60,274 nt of DNA from Haloferacaceae archaeon B1-Br10_E2g22 (GCA_001563795.1 LKML01000003.1:1-60274), one strand, 5' to 3'; shown: positions 33,098 through 42,052, counted from the first letter of the stretch. Notes: generated by a model from the letters alone, not told the origin. A program made the numbers and translations.

Positions 33098-34896
33098 CAC
33101 TGTACCCCCAGTGTGAGTCCGAGGAAAACGAGCAACACGCCAGTTGCCACATAGACAGTCAGTCCAATGCCAAGCTTTGCGCCGGTTTTACCAGGAATCG
33201 CTGCCAGCCGACTATCGTATCGTGGCCGCCAGCCGGCTGGGAGTCGCTGGCGGATAACCGGCGCAGGGTCTTGTGCGACAGCGACGAGCTGCCAGCCGGT
33301 CGCAACGACGCGGCGGTCGACGCCGTTGTAGAGTCGACCCAGCCCACCTGAGAGCCCTCGAGTCCCGTAGAACGCCAGCGGATCATGGGCACGATTGACG
33401 TCGATGCCGCCGTGCATTCGGTCGAAAAGCGGTTTGCCGGCGACAAAGACCACCAACCCACCGATTGCGAACGTGGCGGTATCGAGGAGTTTGCCCGTTG
33501 TGTACGGATCGAGGCTCCATTGATCCTGGAACGGCAGGATTGCGAAAAGCGGCTGGTAGAAAACCCCGAGAACGACACAACTCGCCGCGACTGACCCAGC
33601 CACAACTGTGTGTCCGAGATCCGCATCAGGCATCTCGATTGGATCGCCGTAGAGGAACGCGTAGTAGCCGAACTTAATAAAGGACGCAAAGGTTCCAATG
33701 CTGCCCAGAATGAGCATCCACTCGAGGATGGCCAGTCCTTCAGTAGTGACGGCCTCTTTGAGCAGTCCCTTGCTGACAAAGCCGTTGAACAGCGGGACAC
33801 CGGAAATCGAAAGCGCCCCGACGAGGAACGCGCCGAGTGCGATCGGTGCCGACGTACCGACCGCACCGTACTTGTCGAGTGCCTCCGTGCCGAGTTTGAT
33901 GATGATAATGCCCGCAGCCATGAACAACAGGCCCTTATACAGGATGTGGTTGAACAGGTGTGCAAACGCACCAGCGATTCCCAGCGACGAGCCGACGCCG
34001 ATGCCGACCAGCATGAATCCAACCTGTCCTTGGATATGGTATGACAGCAGTCGGCGCATGTCCTTTTGGGCCAACGCGAAGGCTGCCCCGTAGATCGCCA
34101 TCGCCCCACCCATATATGCCAAAGCGAGGTTACCATCGGGGAACGCACGGTAGGCCGCATAAACCGCAGTTTTTGTCGTATAACAGGCCAGAAACACCGA
34201 GGTCGCAACATGTGGCCGCGGGTAGGTATCCGGCAGCCAACTGTGAAAGCCGATGATTGCGGCGTTGATCCCGATTCCGATCCCAGCGAGCAGTGCGGCC
34301 AGCGAGAACTGGAAGCCCGCGAGTGTGACGTCCAACCCGGTGATTCCCGCCCCATCGAAGTGCAGCGCAGTTGGGCTAACGCCGACGCCCGCGAGATGTA
34401 CCAACAGCCCCGCAAGCAGGATACTCCCTCCGAGGGCGTGCACCAGCGCATAGCGGTAGCCCGCCCGGATCGCATCGCCGCCCGAGAGCCAGACGAAAAC
34501 GGTGCTGGCGATTGCCATTGCCTCCCAGCCGGCGATCAACCCGAGCCAGTCGCCGACCATAACCGTCCACAGCGAGGCGGTGACATAGCCAAGCCCCCAC
34601 AACAAGTGACGCTTGCTCGCGTTCGCAAAGTAGGCAAAGCCGACCGCGCTTGCGCCGAAGGCCCCAAAGATGATCGCCATTAGCCTCGAGAAGGAATCAA
34701 CGTTGACGACAATCAACTCAAAGCCGATGAATGTCACCGTTGTTCCTGTCCCTTCGGGCACTACCAGCGCCCAGGCGACAACTGCACTCAGGGCGACAGT
34801 CGCGATGGCGTGGGCGATCCGTCTGGAGACTAACGGCACAACACAGACTGCGAGCGCAGCGAACAGGGCCGGTGGGACAGACAGTAGACTGCTCAT
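33097..34896 (-). CDS. Mrp antiporter A/D-type large subunit, helix-7 Lys replaced
   Basis: A 599-residue subunit of the NuoL/MrpA-D family. The N-terminal core has the Glu of helix 5 in LIAGWEAMAIASTVFVW. The usual Lys of helix 7 is Asn211 in GIGINAAIIGFHSWLPDTYPRPH, and the common APTPVSA tail of that motif is altered. LLSYHIQGQVGFML and LFNHILYKGLLFMAAG are recognisable. A C-terminal extension beyond the core (after about residue 430) contains two more membrane segments and an Arg-rich loop. It overlaps the upstream gene by 4 nt. Confidence 0.9.
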   Translation of the reverse strand: MSSLLSVPPALFAALAVCVVPLVSRRIAHAIATVALSAVVAWALVVPEGTGTTVTFIGFELIVVNVDSFSRLMAIIFGAFGASAVGFAYFANASKRHLLWGLGYVTASLWTVMVGDWLGLIAGWEAMAIASTVFVWLSGGDAIRAGYRYALVHALGGSILLAGLLVHLAGVGVSPTALHFDGAGITGLDVTLAGFQFSLAALLAGIGIGINAAIIGFHSWLPDTYPRPHVATSVFLACYTTKTAVYAAYRAFPDGNLALAYMGGAMAIYGAAFALAQKDMRRLLSYHIQGQVGFMLVGIGVGSSLGIAGAFAHLFNHILYKGLLFMAAGIIIIKLGTEALDKYGAVGTSAPIALGAFLVGALSISGVPLFNGFVSKGLLKEAVTTEGLAILEWMLILGSIGTFASFIKFGYYAFLYGDPIEMPDADLGHTVVAGSVAASCVVLGVFYQPLFAILPFQDQWSLDPYTTGKLLDTATFAIGGLVVFVAGKPLFDRMHGGIDVNRAHDPLAFYGTRGLSGGLGRLYNGVDRRVVATGWQLVAVAQDPAPVIRQRLPAGWRPRYDSRLAAIPGKTGAKLGIGLTVYVATGVLLVFLGLTLGVQ

Positions 34897-36644
34897 GGCC
34901 GCACCTCCCCGGCCTCAGCGACAATGGTCTCGATCAGCTCGAAAAACACCATGTGATCAGGCAGCGTTCCGAACGCAATCATGAGCGTCGTTGTCGCCAT
35001 CAGTGGGGCGAGCATCAACAGTGTCGTCTCGCGGCCGAAGCCGCCGGATGACTCCCAGCCATTCGACGGTGGAAGTGCACCATGGCCATGGCCGTGGTGA
35101 TCGTCGTGATCGTTGCTGTGGCTGTCGTCTTCGTTGTGATCAGCGTCGTGTGGTTCCATATCGTCGTGATCAGCATCTGAATCTGCGTCGTGGTCGTCTT
35201 CGCTGCCGCCGTCAGTGATCACTGCCCGCTCGAGGTCCTCGCGGCCGCCGAAGCGGGCGGTGAGAACGGGTTTTTCGTCGTGGTCGGCGGGTGTCTCGAA
35301 AAAGGCCGTATAGATGATCGGCCAGAAGTACGCGACGTTGAGCACGCCCGACGAGACGAGAACGGCGATCACCAGCAGATTGCCGCCCTCAATGCCGCCC
35401 AGTAGGATGTGCCATTTGCTGACGAATCCAGCCAAAATTGGAATACCAGCCATCGAGAGGCTCGCCAGTGTGAACGCCGTCATCGTCACCGGCATTCGGC
35501 GGGCGATCCCCGGCATCTCGCTGATGTATTTCACCCCGAGTTGGACGTACAGCGCGCCCGCACAGAGAAACAGCGTTAACTTGGCAAATGCGTGGGCCGG
35601 GATGTGCAACAGCGCGCCGGTGAGTGCCATCGGCGAGAGCAATGCCAGCCCCAAGACGATGTACGACAGCTGGGCAATCGTCGAGTATGCCAGCCGGGCT
35701 TTGAGATTGTCTTGGCGTAGCGCGAACAGGCTTGCAATGATAATAGTCGCACTTGCCAGCACTGCCAACGGCAGACCCATCCCGATGGCAGCAACCGTCT
35801 CCGGACCGAAGACATCGATCACCGTTCGGGCCACCCCGAACGCGCCGGCCTTGACAACTGCGACCGCATGCAGCAGTCCCGAAACCGGCGTTGGTGCGAC
35901 CATCGCACTCGGTAGCCACGCATGAACCGGCATCACACCGGCTTTCACCGCAAACCCACCAGCCAGCAGCCCAAAGGCAATCCGGGCGACCCACTGATCG
36001 TCGGCGGCGACCGTCGACAGCGCTTCGATGCCGCCACGCGTGAAGGTGATATCGCCGTTCGTGAGTACGAACACAGCAATCATCCCACCGAAGACGGCCA
36101 ACCCGCCTGAGAGTGCGTAGGCGAGATATTTGTATCCCGAAACGCGTGATTCGTGGGATTCGTCATGGGCGACTAGTGGGTACGTCGCCAGTGTCAACAC
36201 TTCATAACAGACAAGCAAAACGAAGATGTTGCCCGCGAAGGCAACACCCAGTGCTGCCCCAACGCTTGCGGCCAGCATCGCAAAAAACCGCGTCTGTGAC
36301 GGCTCGTCGTGGCCGCGCATGTAACCAATGCTGTAGATTGCGGTCAGCACATAGAGGCCACTCGAGACGAGCGCAAAGATCATCCCCAGGCCGTCGGCCC
36401 GGAAGGTGAATTCGATGCCGGCGACGAACGTGCCGAGGTTCGTCTCGTAGACAGTGCCAGCCAGCACATCGGGCACCATACTCGCTACGAGGCCGAACAT
36501 CGAGAGCGCCGCGAGCAACGTCCAAGCCTCCCGAACGTTCGGCCGGGTTTTCGACAGTCCGATCAGTACGATTGCGACCAGTGCGATCAGCAGTACCGCA
36601 GCTGGGCGAACTGACGGCACCGTCGTTGTGAGTGGTTCAATCAT
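34893..36644 (-). CDS. Mrp antiporter D-type subunit with His/Asp-rich loop
   Basis: A 583-residue MrpD-type subunit. The core contains the helix-5 Glu (LVCYEVLTLATYPLVAH), the helix-7 Lys (GFAVKAGVMPVHAWLPSAMVAPTPVSG) and LAYSTIAQLSYIVLG. Near the C-terminus, residues 483-522 form a hydrophilic stretch with 10 His and 15 Asp, ending in DDHHGHGHG, just before the last membrane helix. Such a segment could bind divalent metals. It overlaps the mrpC-like gene by 8 nt at its start and the next gene by 4 nt at its end. Confidence 0.92.
   Translation of the reverse strand: MIEPLTTTVPSVRPAAVLLIALVAIVLIGLSKTRPNVREAWTLLAALSMFGLVASMVPDVLAGTVYETNLGTFVAGIEFTFRADGLGMIFALVSSGLYVLTAIYSIGYMRGHDEPSQTRFFAMLAASVGAALGVAFAGNIFVLLVCYEVLTLATYPLVAHDESHESRVSGYKYLAYALSGGLAVFGGMIAVFVLTNGDITFTRGGIEALSTVAADDQWVARIAFGLLAGGFAVKAGVMPVHAWLPSAMVAPTPVSGLLHAVAVVKAGAFGVARTVIDVFGPETVAAIGMGLPLAVLASATIIIASLFALRQDNLKARLAYSTIAQLSYIVLGLALLSPMALTGALLHIPAHAFAKLTLFLCAGALYVQLGVKYISEMPGIARRMPVTMTAFTLASLSMAGIPILAGFVSKWHILLGGIEGGNLLVIAVLVSSGVLNVAYFWPIIYTAFFETPADHDEKPVLTARFGGREDLERAVITDGGSEDDHDADSDADHDDMEPHDADHNEDDSHSNDHDDHHGHGHGALPPSNGWESSGGFGRETTLLMLAPLMATTTLMIAFGTLPDHMVFFELIETIVAEAGEVRP
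35079..35198 (-). other. Segment coding the His/Asp-rich loop
   Basis: This is the part of the 583-residue subunit gene that encodes residues 483-522. Histidines occur mostly as isolated residues among aspartates (DHD, DHN, NDHD) and end in HHGHGHG. The DNA is built from imperfect repeats of TCGTGATCA-like units, suggesting growth by local duplication. Confidence 0.8.
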
Positions 36645-37017
36645 CCTTACTTGCTCCTGTGGTGTCGTCGGCCGCGATTGCGGCCTCGATTTCGTTGACG
36701 TTCAGCGTCTCAAACTCAGCATACAGCCGGATCACTAACGCGAGAGCCAGTGCGGTCAGTGCCACGCCAACGACAATCGCCGTCAACACGAGCACGTGAA
36801 CCAGCGGGTTTGCATACGGCTCGCCGAAGCCAATAATTGGTGGCGAGGCATCCTCAACATAGCCGATGATAACCAACATCAGATACACCGAAATCTGGGT
36901 GAGGTTGAGCCCAATGATCTTTTTGATCAGGTTTGGGTCTTCGATCATTACATACAGCCCTGTAAGAAACAGCGCGAACGACACGAAGTAGTAGTGATAG
37001 GCGCCGAGTTCGATCAT
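36637..37017 (-). CDS. mnhC: Mrp antiporter subunit C (NuoK-like)
   Basis: A 126-residue NuoK/MrpC homologue with three membrane helices: YYFVSFALFLTGLYVMI, IIGLNLTQISVYLMLVIIGYV and PLVHVLVLTAIVVGVALTALALALVIRL. The KKIIGLNLTQISVYLM motif and the acidic C-terminal tail are characteristic. It starts 4 nt inside the upstream mnhB-like gene and ends 8 nt inside the next one. Part of the nine-gene coupled antiporter operon. Confidence 0.92.
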   Translation of the reverse strand: MIELGAYHYYFVSFALFLTGLYVMIEDPNLIKKIIGLNLTQISVYLMLVIIGYVEDASPPIIGFGEPYANPLVHVLVLTAIVVGVALTALALALVIRLYAEFETLNVNEIEAAIAADDTTGASKDD

Positions 37018-37511
37018 ATCGAATCACCTTCCTCGCCAAAGCCGTCGGCCAGCCAGACGATGAGGCCGATAATGACACCGCTGACAAGTGCGGCAATGGC
37101 AACCTCGATTAGTTTGACCATGTTTTCGACCGACAGTGGAAAGACAAACAACTCGAGGATCGTCCCGCCGTACAACAGCGCACCGAACGCAACAGCACCG
37201 AAGATCACAGCTCCGAGGACGAACAGGCCGACAAGCGCGGGCCCAGACAGCCACGCTTGAGTCGGCCCGAACCCGAAGGCCATCGCAATCAGCGTGACCG
37301 CCGAGGCGATAATAACCCCGCCCTGAAAGGCCCCGCCTGGCAGACTCGTACCGAACAGTGTCAGATACACACCAAAAGCGACGACAAACGGTGTTACCGT
37401 CCTCGAGGCGGTTTTGACCACCGGACTTTCGGTGACCGTAACCTGCGTGCTGGCCGAGACCGTTTCGGGTTGTACTGCTGGAGATTCGTCGTCGTTTTGT
37501 GGTACACTCAT
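37014..37511 (-). CDS. mnhB: Mrp antiporter subunit B
   Basis: A 165-residue MnhB-domain protein with four helices: TVTPFVVAFGVYLTLFGTSLPGGAFQGGVIIASAVTL is the diagnostic MnhB block. LFVLGAVIFGAVAFGALLYGG and a C-terminal IEVAIAALVSGVIIGLIVWLADGFGEEGD follow. A cytoplasmic N-terminus of about 35 residues precedes the first helix. ATG 37511 overlaps the upstream MbhD-like gene by 4 nt. Confidence 0.92.
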   Translation of the reverse strand: MSVPQNDDESPAVQPETVSASTQVTVTESPVVKTASRTVTPFVVAFGVYLTLFGTSLPGGAFQGGVIIASAVTLIAMAFGFGPTQAWLSGPALVGLFVLGAVIFGAVAFGALLYGGTILELFVFPLSVENMVKLIEVAIAALVSGVIIGLIVWLADGFGEEGDSI

Positions 37512-38083
37512 AGGATATCCTCCCGGTTGAGAACGATCAGGATGCTCACCGCCGCCGCAAAGGCAACAATGAGTTCCCCGAGGGTATCGAGCCCACGATA
37601 CACCACAAGCACCGCAACAACCGCGTTCGGAAAGTCGGTTTCAGGTACCGTTTCCTCGATATAGTAGTCGTACGGTGTTTGGGTACCAGCAAACGTCGGT
37701 GACACGGCAGGTGCGCTCGCCGCACCAACTGGCTCGAGCGAGAGAAACGCATATCCCAGCGGGATCGCCAGCCCGCCAACAACGACCAGTGCGGGCACGT
37801 TGATCGATCGAAAGACGCTGTCTGTGTTGTCTCGGCTCTCGCTTTCGCTTCGCGAACCAGAGGTTTTGACAAGCGCGATCATGAACAGCACGGAGGTCAC
37901 GCCGGCACCGACAGCAGCCTCGATAAGCGCAACATCCGGTGCGGCCAACAACACCCAGATAATAGCGACACCGAGTGTGAGACCGGCGAAAGTGACAATC
38001 GAGCCGACGAGGTCCCGCACAGTCGCCGCAAACAGCGCGCCGACAATGACAAACGCCACTAAGCCGAGTTCAAGCCAAATCAT
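37508..38083 (-). CDS. MbhD/DUF4040-type Mrp subunit (detached MrpA C-terminal part)
   Basis: A 191-residue protein. Residues 1-72 match the DUF4040/MbhD module (ATVRDLVGSIVTFAGLTLGVAIIWVLLAAPDVALIEAAVGAGVTSVLFMIAL), which in bacterial Mrp complexes is the C-terminal part of MrpA. Residues 95-190 hold an MbhE-like segment (FPNAVVAVLVVYRGLDTLGELIVAFAAAVSI). An acidic linker joins them. The archaeal operon therefore has MrpA broken into separate genes. Overlaps both neighbours by 4 nt. Confidence 0.9.
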   Translation of the reverse strand: MIWLELGLVAFVIVGALFAATVRDLVGSIVTFAGLTLGVAIIWVLLAAPDVALIEAAVGAGVTSVLFMIALVKTSGSRSESESRDNTDSVFRSINVPALVVVGGLAIPLGYAFLSLEPVGAASAPAVSPTFAGTQTPYDYYIEETVPETDFPNAVVAVLVVYRGLDTLGELIVAFAAAVSILIVLNREDIL

Positions 38084-38394
38084 TCGCTCGCCTCCTCGTC
38101 GGCTGTCCAGACCTCAACGCCTCGACTGTACGCCGAGCGAGTGATCGCATGAGCCGCAGTCGGGTTCGTAAAGTAGACGAACAACAACAGTACGACGGCT
38201 CGAAAGCCGACGCTGGCGGTTCCAAAGTAGAGCGCAACCGCAAAAATCGAACAGCCGACACCAAGCGTGTCTGCTTTCGTCACCGCATGCGAGCGGCTGT
38301 AGACGTCCGGCAGCCGGATGACACCGACGGCCGCAACGAAGGTGAAAAACACACCGACGGCCGCCAGCAACACGATGATCGCCGAGAGAATCAT
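38080..38394 (-). CDS. mnhG: Mrp antiporter subunit G
   Basis: A 104-residue MnhG homologue with three helices. The core AVGVIRLPDVYSRSHAVTKADTLGVGCSIFAVALYFG carries the RLPDxYxRxHAxxKxxTLG family signature. ATG 38394 is chosen, sharing a base with the mnhF stop (TAATG); an in-frame GTG at 38400 would add two residues. The tail is acidic (TADEEASE). MnhG with E and F forms the small-subunit part of the antiporter. Confidence 0.92.
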   Translation of the reverse strand: MILSAIIVLLAAVGVFFTFVAAVGVIRLPDVYSRSHAVTKADTLGVGCSIFAVALYFGTASVGFRAVVLLLFVYFTNPTAAHAITRSAYSRGVEVWTADEEASE

Positions 38395-38675
38395 TACCAC
38401 TCGACCCCCGATGGATCGTACGTAAATCGGCCAACAACGAGGCTCAACACGAAGTTGAGCAGTGCATACACGATAGCGATATCGAGATACTCCGGCCGAC
38501 CAAGACCGGCCGACAGAAACACCAGTACCATAACAATACTGGTACCGATCATGTTGACCCCGATAACACGGTCGTACGTCGTCGGTCCGACAGCGACCCG
38601 ATAGAGGACAACCACTGCTGTCAGGACGACGACTGCAGCCGCCGCTATCATCACACTGGTCATAATCTCAGTCAT
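38394..38675 (-). CDS. mnhF: Mrp antiporter subunit F
   Basis: A 93-residue MnhF/MrpF protein with three predicted helices. VVLYRVAVGPTTYDRVIGVNMIGTSIVMVLVFLSA contains the GPTxxDRVIGxN family signature. YLDIAIVYALLNFVLSLVVGRF forms the last helix. Its ATG overlaps the mnhE-type gene by 4 nt, and its stop shares a base with mnhG. Confidence 0.92.
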   Translation of the reverse strand: MTEIMTSVMIAAAAVVVLTAVVVLYRVAVGPTTYDRVIGVNMIGTSIVMVLVFLSAGLGRPEYLDIAIVYALLNFVLSLVVGRFTYDPSGVEW

Positions 38676-39703
38676 GGTTCGTCTCCCAGTTCGGCCGTCT
38701 TGGTTGCGTTGTTCGACATCTCTCCATGTGTAATTTGGTCGTACTCACCGCGCGCCCGCGGGCCAGGATGTTCGCTCGCAACCCGGCCGTAAAACAGAAA
38801 GCGGACGGCTTTCTCGTGGACGCCATCAAGCACGTCGTCCTCGGCTGAGGACGTCATCGAATGAATAAGCAACGTGTGTCCCGACGCATCCAGCGTGAGC
38901 GTTCCTGGTGTTAGCGTAATGCTGTTGGCTAGCGTCGTCACCGAAAGGCTGTCGCCGACCGCAGCATCAAAGCGGCTGATTCGGGGATCGATCGGCAACG
39001 AGGGATGCAACACAAGGTAGGCAAACAACACGTTCGCCTTGGCGATCTCCCACAGCAAGTAGGGCAAAAACGCCAGTGCGCGAACCGCAGTTCGGAGAGT
39101 ATCGCCGACAGTCGGTGTCGTCTCAAAAGCAACGTTCCGAAGCAGCACGCCGGCGATAAGCCCAGTGACAACACCTGAGGCCAATGTGAACGTCGACGTT
39201 GGGCCGCCGAGAGCGATATAAAATCCGAACGCGACACTGGCGATAATGCTCGCCCGAAGCAGTTCACCCCGGGTGAGTCCACCAGTAGAATCGACAGTGG
39301 CGTACTCGAAGTCGATCTCATGGGCCTCGAGAATCGATTCGACCGACTGAAGCGTTGGATCGGTCGCATCAACGGTGTAACGCGGATCGAGAACGATCCG
39401 CTCGAGGTCGTTGGTTTCAGCGTAGGTGGCCAACAGTTCACAGTGGTCGCCCGGCCCGGCAACGTACGTCTCGGTTCCAAGCATCGCCGTCTCGAAACGC
39501 TCGAGGCCGGCGCTGGCGGCCGTCTGCGTGGCGCGCTCGAGGAGTGCGACGTCGGTATTAGGAACGCCACCCATGTGGTGGCCCGGAACGACGCGAACGA
39601 AATGAACCGCTGTTCCGGTTTTGTGTGCGATCTCGACAGCGGCTTCGACCGTCTGGTCGACTGTCGGTGTCTCGGCAATTGGCACGAGAATGCCGCCGGT
39701 CAT
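38672..39703 (-). CDS. mnhE: UspA-MnhE fusion, Mrp antiporter subunit E
   Basis: A 343-residue fusion. Residues 1-140 are a universal-stress-protein-like domain: GGILVPIAETPTVDQTVEAAVEIAHKTGTAVHFVRVV. The usual ATP-binding GxxGS end is not evident. Residues 150-310 are MnhE: ASIIASVAFGFYIALGG, LAFLPYLLWEIAKANVLFAYLVLHPSLPIDPRI, and NSITLTPGTLTLDASGHTLLIHSM, a strong MnhE signature. It is the first gene of the operon. ATG 39703 is preferred over GTG 39712. The Usp part may let a nucleotide or stress signal regulate the antiporter (inference). Confidence 0.9.
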   Translation of the reverse strand: MTGGILVPIAETPTVDQTVEAAVEIAHKTGTAVHFVRVVPGHHMGGVPNTDVALLERATQTAASAGLERFETAMLGTETYVAGPGDHCELLATYAETNDLERIVLDPRYTVDATDPTLQSVESILEAHEIDFEYATVDSTGGLTRGELLRASIIASVAFGFYIALGGPTSTFTLASGVVTGLIAGVLLRNVAFETTPTVGDTLRTAVRALAFLPYLLWEIAKANVLFAYLVLHPSLPIDPRISRFDAAVGDSLSVTTLANSITLTPGTLTLDASGHTLLIHSMTSSAEDDVLDGVHEKAVRFLFYGRVASEHPGPRARGEYDQITHGEMSNNATKTAELGDEP

Positions 39704-40209
39704 CGAAACCACCTGAACGACCGCTCACGATTCAACCATGAAAAGAGCTCACGCTGTCGGTGCCGAACCGTCGTCGAACCGTCCAGTGGCCATCGATTCC
39801 GATTCATTCTCTATGCTCGTTACTCGCCTCATTTGTGACCGGGTGGAAAACTATTTCGTTATTTAACAGACAGCCAAATGAGAGAGTATACTGTGCCTCA
39901 TTGTTCGTTTATGTTTTGCGATACAAGATATTTTGAGAATTTGTTAGACATTCATGTGCTGTAACTCCCCTCGAGAGCCGAACCATGAGCCTGTGGGCCG
40001 AGTGGTGTCAATTGCCAATACTTTCTCGTGGGTGGGTGACCGGTCGAGACGCTGTCGAATGCGCCGATAGACTCATATCGCTGGTGTCGCCGTCAGAGAT
40101 CGAATCAACTGCCAGCCAGAGAGAAACAAGTCTCCAGAGTTGTTCTCGAGCGGCCGGCGGACACCAGTATTGTACACATTACACAAACTCTTTTGTCTAC
40201 TGAGCCAGT
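39704..40209. promoter_or_regulatory. Divergent control region, Mrp operon and TrmB-like regulator
   Basis: About 500 bp without a convincing gene. The segment 39840-39960 is markedly AT-rich. A minus-strand TATA candidate TGTTAAATAACG (39857-39868) would give an Mrp leader of about 130 nt. Toward the right end, CCAGTATTGTACA (40164-40176) and CCAGTATGTACA (40205-40216) form a near-direct repeat beside the regulator start. A 72-codon frame at 39985-40203 has non-haloarchaeal composition and is not called. Confidence 0.45.
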
Positions 40210-40216
40210 ATGTACA
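40164..40216. promoter_or_regulatory. Duplicated CCAGTAT(T)GTACA element
   Basis: Two near-identical elements 41 bp apart, differing by one T, each containing the palindrome TGTACA. The second spans the proposed start codon of the TrmB-like gene. The layout suits autoregulation by that protein or joint control with the Mrp operon; only the repeat itself is observed. Confidence 0.4.
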
Positions 40217-40626
40217 GTATCATGGCAAACTCAATGAGCGAGTATCTCAAACAGGACATGGAGTGCGAGGGGCTTTTGGAGTGTATCCACGGTCTCAAAC
40301 GTCTCGACAAAGAGATATTCGTCCTGTTGACCGAGCAGTCCGAACCGATCACAGTAGACGAAGTCGCCGAACTGGTCGATCGTGAACGCTCGACGGCCTA
40401 CCGGTCGATCCAGCGACTGATCAAAAGCGGCTTCGTCCAGAAAGAACAGGTCAACTACGAACAGGGCGGTTATTACCACGTCTTTCGGCCAACCGACCCC
40501 GATGAGATCGCCGACGATATGCAGCGGATGCTCAACGACTGGTATGCCAAAATGGGCCAACTCATCGGGGAGTTCCGAACCGAGTACGACACACCACAGG
40601 AGCTGCAGGCGACTGCCGAAAACTGA
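40210..40626 (+). CDS. TrmB-like HTH regulator with N-terminal cysteines
   Basis: A 138-residue DNA-binding protein. The winged helix (about residues 35-95) reads ILLTEQSEPITVDEVAELVDRERSTAYRSIQRLIKSGFVQKEQ-like, and is followed by a wing and C-terminal helices for dimerisation. Two N-terminal cysteines (DMECEGLLECIHG) recall thiol-based redox regulators of this family, such as OxsR of Haloferax; that identity is a suggestion only. ATG 40210 or ATG 40222 could start it. hisD follows after 67 nt; the Mrp operon diverges upstream. Confidence 0.78.
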   Translation: MYSIMANSMSEYLKQDMECEGLLECIHGLKRLDKEIFVLLTEQSEPITVDEVAELVDRERSTAYRSIQRLIKSGFVQKEQVNYEQGGYYHVFRPTDPDEIADDMQRMLNDWYAKMGQLIGEFRTEYDTPQELQATAEN

Positions 40627-40693
40627 GTTTGCAACCGGGCTGTGAGTACGTCCCGATGGAAACGGTTTTTCAGCAGCCACGACAACCGATGGT

Positions 40694-41962
40694 ATGACCT
40701 ACCGCAACATTTCGGAGCTCTCGCCGGACGAGCGCGTGGCCTTTTTCCAGCGCGATGCCGGCATCGATGCCGCACGCAGCGATGCCGCAGAAATCATCAC
40801 TCGCGTCCGCGAGGAGGGCGACGTCGCCCTGCGGGAGCTGTCCGCAACGTTCGACGATGTCGAGGTCGGCAATCTCGAGGTGACAGACCTCGCCGAACGC
40901 GCCCACGCAGACGTCGACGACGAGATCACCGCGGCCATCGCTGAGGCCGCCGACAACATTCGGGCATTCCACGAGCGACAAGTGCCGGACGACTGGCGCG
41001 AGACGTTCGGCGACCGCGAGTTGGGCCGGCGGTTCCGACCGCTCGAGCGCGTTGGCGTCTACGCACCAGGCGGCACCGCCGCCTACCCTTCCAGTGTGCT
41101 TATGGGCGTGATTCCTGCGAAAATTGCGGGCGTCGAACATGTTGCGGTTGCCACGCCGCCAGCTGACCCGATGAACCCCGTCACGCTGGCAGCCGCCCAC
41201 GAAGCCGGCGCAGATGCAATATACGCTGTCGGCGGTGCACAAGCCGTCGGCGCGCTCGCGTACGGAACTGAAACAGTTACGTCGGTCGAAAAGATCGTCG
41301 GCCCCGGAAACAAGTGGGTGACCGCGGCCAAAGCCGAGGTTCGAGGCGATGTCGAAATCGACTTTCTGGCAGGCCCAAGCGAGGTGCTTGTTGTCTGTGA
41401 TGAAACCGCCAATCCAACCCTCGTCGCCAGCGACCTCATAGCCCAGGCCGAACACGACCCGAACGCATCGGTTGTCGCGGTGACCGACGACGACGCAACG
41501 GCCGAAGCCATTCTCGAGGCACTCGACGAGCAGGTAGCAGGCCGCGAGCGATGCGAGATCATCGAACAGGCACTGGCCAACGAGGCCAGTGGCGTCCTCT
41601 TGGCTCGGTCGATGTCCGAGGCCGTGTTGTTTGCCGAAGAGTATGCGGCCGAACACCTCTCGATTCAAGCCGACGACGACGAGCCACTGCTCGAGCGGAT
41701 CGATTCGGCCGGTAGCGTCTTTTTAGGTCCGTACACCCCAGTTGCTGCCGGCGATTATGCCTCCGGGACGAACCACGTCCTGCCGACCAACGGCAGTGCA
41801 AAACGATTCGGCGGGCTCTCAGTTGATGCGTTCGTACGCTCGACGACGGTTCAGCGACTCAGCAAAGAGAGCCTCGAGGGGCTCTCAGAGACGATTACGA
41901 CGCTGGCTGAAGCCGAGGGCCTTGAAGCCCACGCCGAGAGCGTTCGGCGGCGCTTCGAGTAG
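40694..41962 (+). CDS. hisD: Histidinol dehydrogenase
   Basis: Two-step NAD-dependent oxidation of histidinol to histidine, the last reactions of the pathway. The 422-residue protein shows [51 protein letters not shown] and [12 protein letters not shown]. The zinc/substrate block [22 protein letters not shown] is also present. The catalytic Glu-His pair is present in YAAEHLSIQ. No other his genes are in the window, consistent with the scattered his genes of haloarchaea. Confidence 0.96.
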   Translation: MTYRNISELSPDERVAFFQRDAGIDAARSDAAEIITRVREEGDVALRELSATFDDVEVGNLEVTDLAERAHADVDDEITAAIAEAADNIRAFHERQVPDDWRETFGDRELGRRFRPLERVGVYAPGGTAAYPSSVLMGVIPAKIAGVEHVAVATPPADPMNPVTLAAAHEAGADAIYAVGGAQAVGALAYGTETVTSVEKIVGPGNKWVTAAKAEVRGDVEIDFLAGPSEVLVVCDETANPTLVASDLIAQAEHDPNASVVAVTDDDATAEAILEALDEQVAGRERCEIIEQALANEASGVLLARSMSEAVLFAEEYAAEHLSIQADDDEPLLERIDSAGSVFLGPYTPVAAGDYASGTNHVLPTNGSAKRFGGLSVDAFVRSTTVQRLSKESLEGLSETITTLAEAEGLEAHAESVRRRFE

Positions 41963-42052
41963 CGAGTCGAACTAGCTGTTCTCACTGGTTGCAATAGGTT
42001 CTGATTACATCCAGTCGTCACAGTTAACACGCTTGGACAACGAAAGGTAGCT

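Noticed and set aside
33159-34475. 438-codon frame overlapping the Mrp large subunit on the same strand
   Set aside because: Arg/Ser-rich out-of-frame translation of a clear antiporter subunit.
39985-40203. 72-codon plus-strand frame before the TrmB-like gene
   Set aside because: Composition (Cys, Trp, Ser, His) and lack of a promoter or homology argue for chance.
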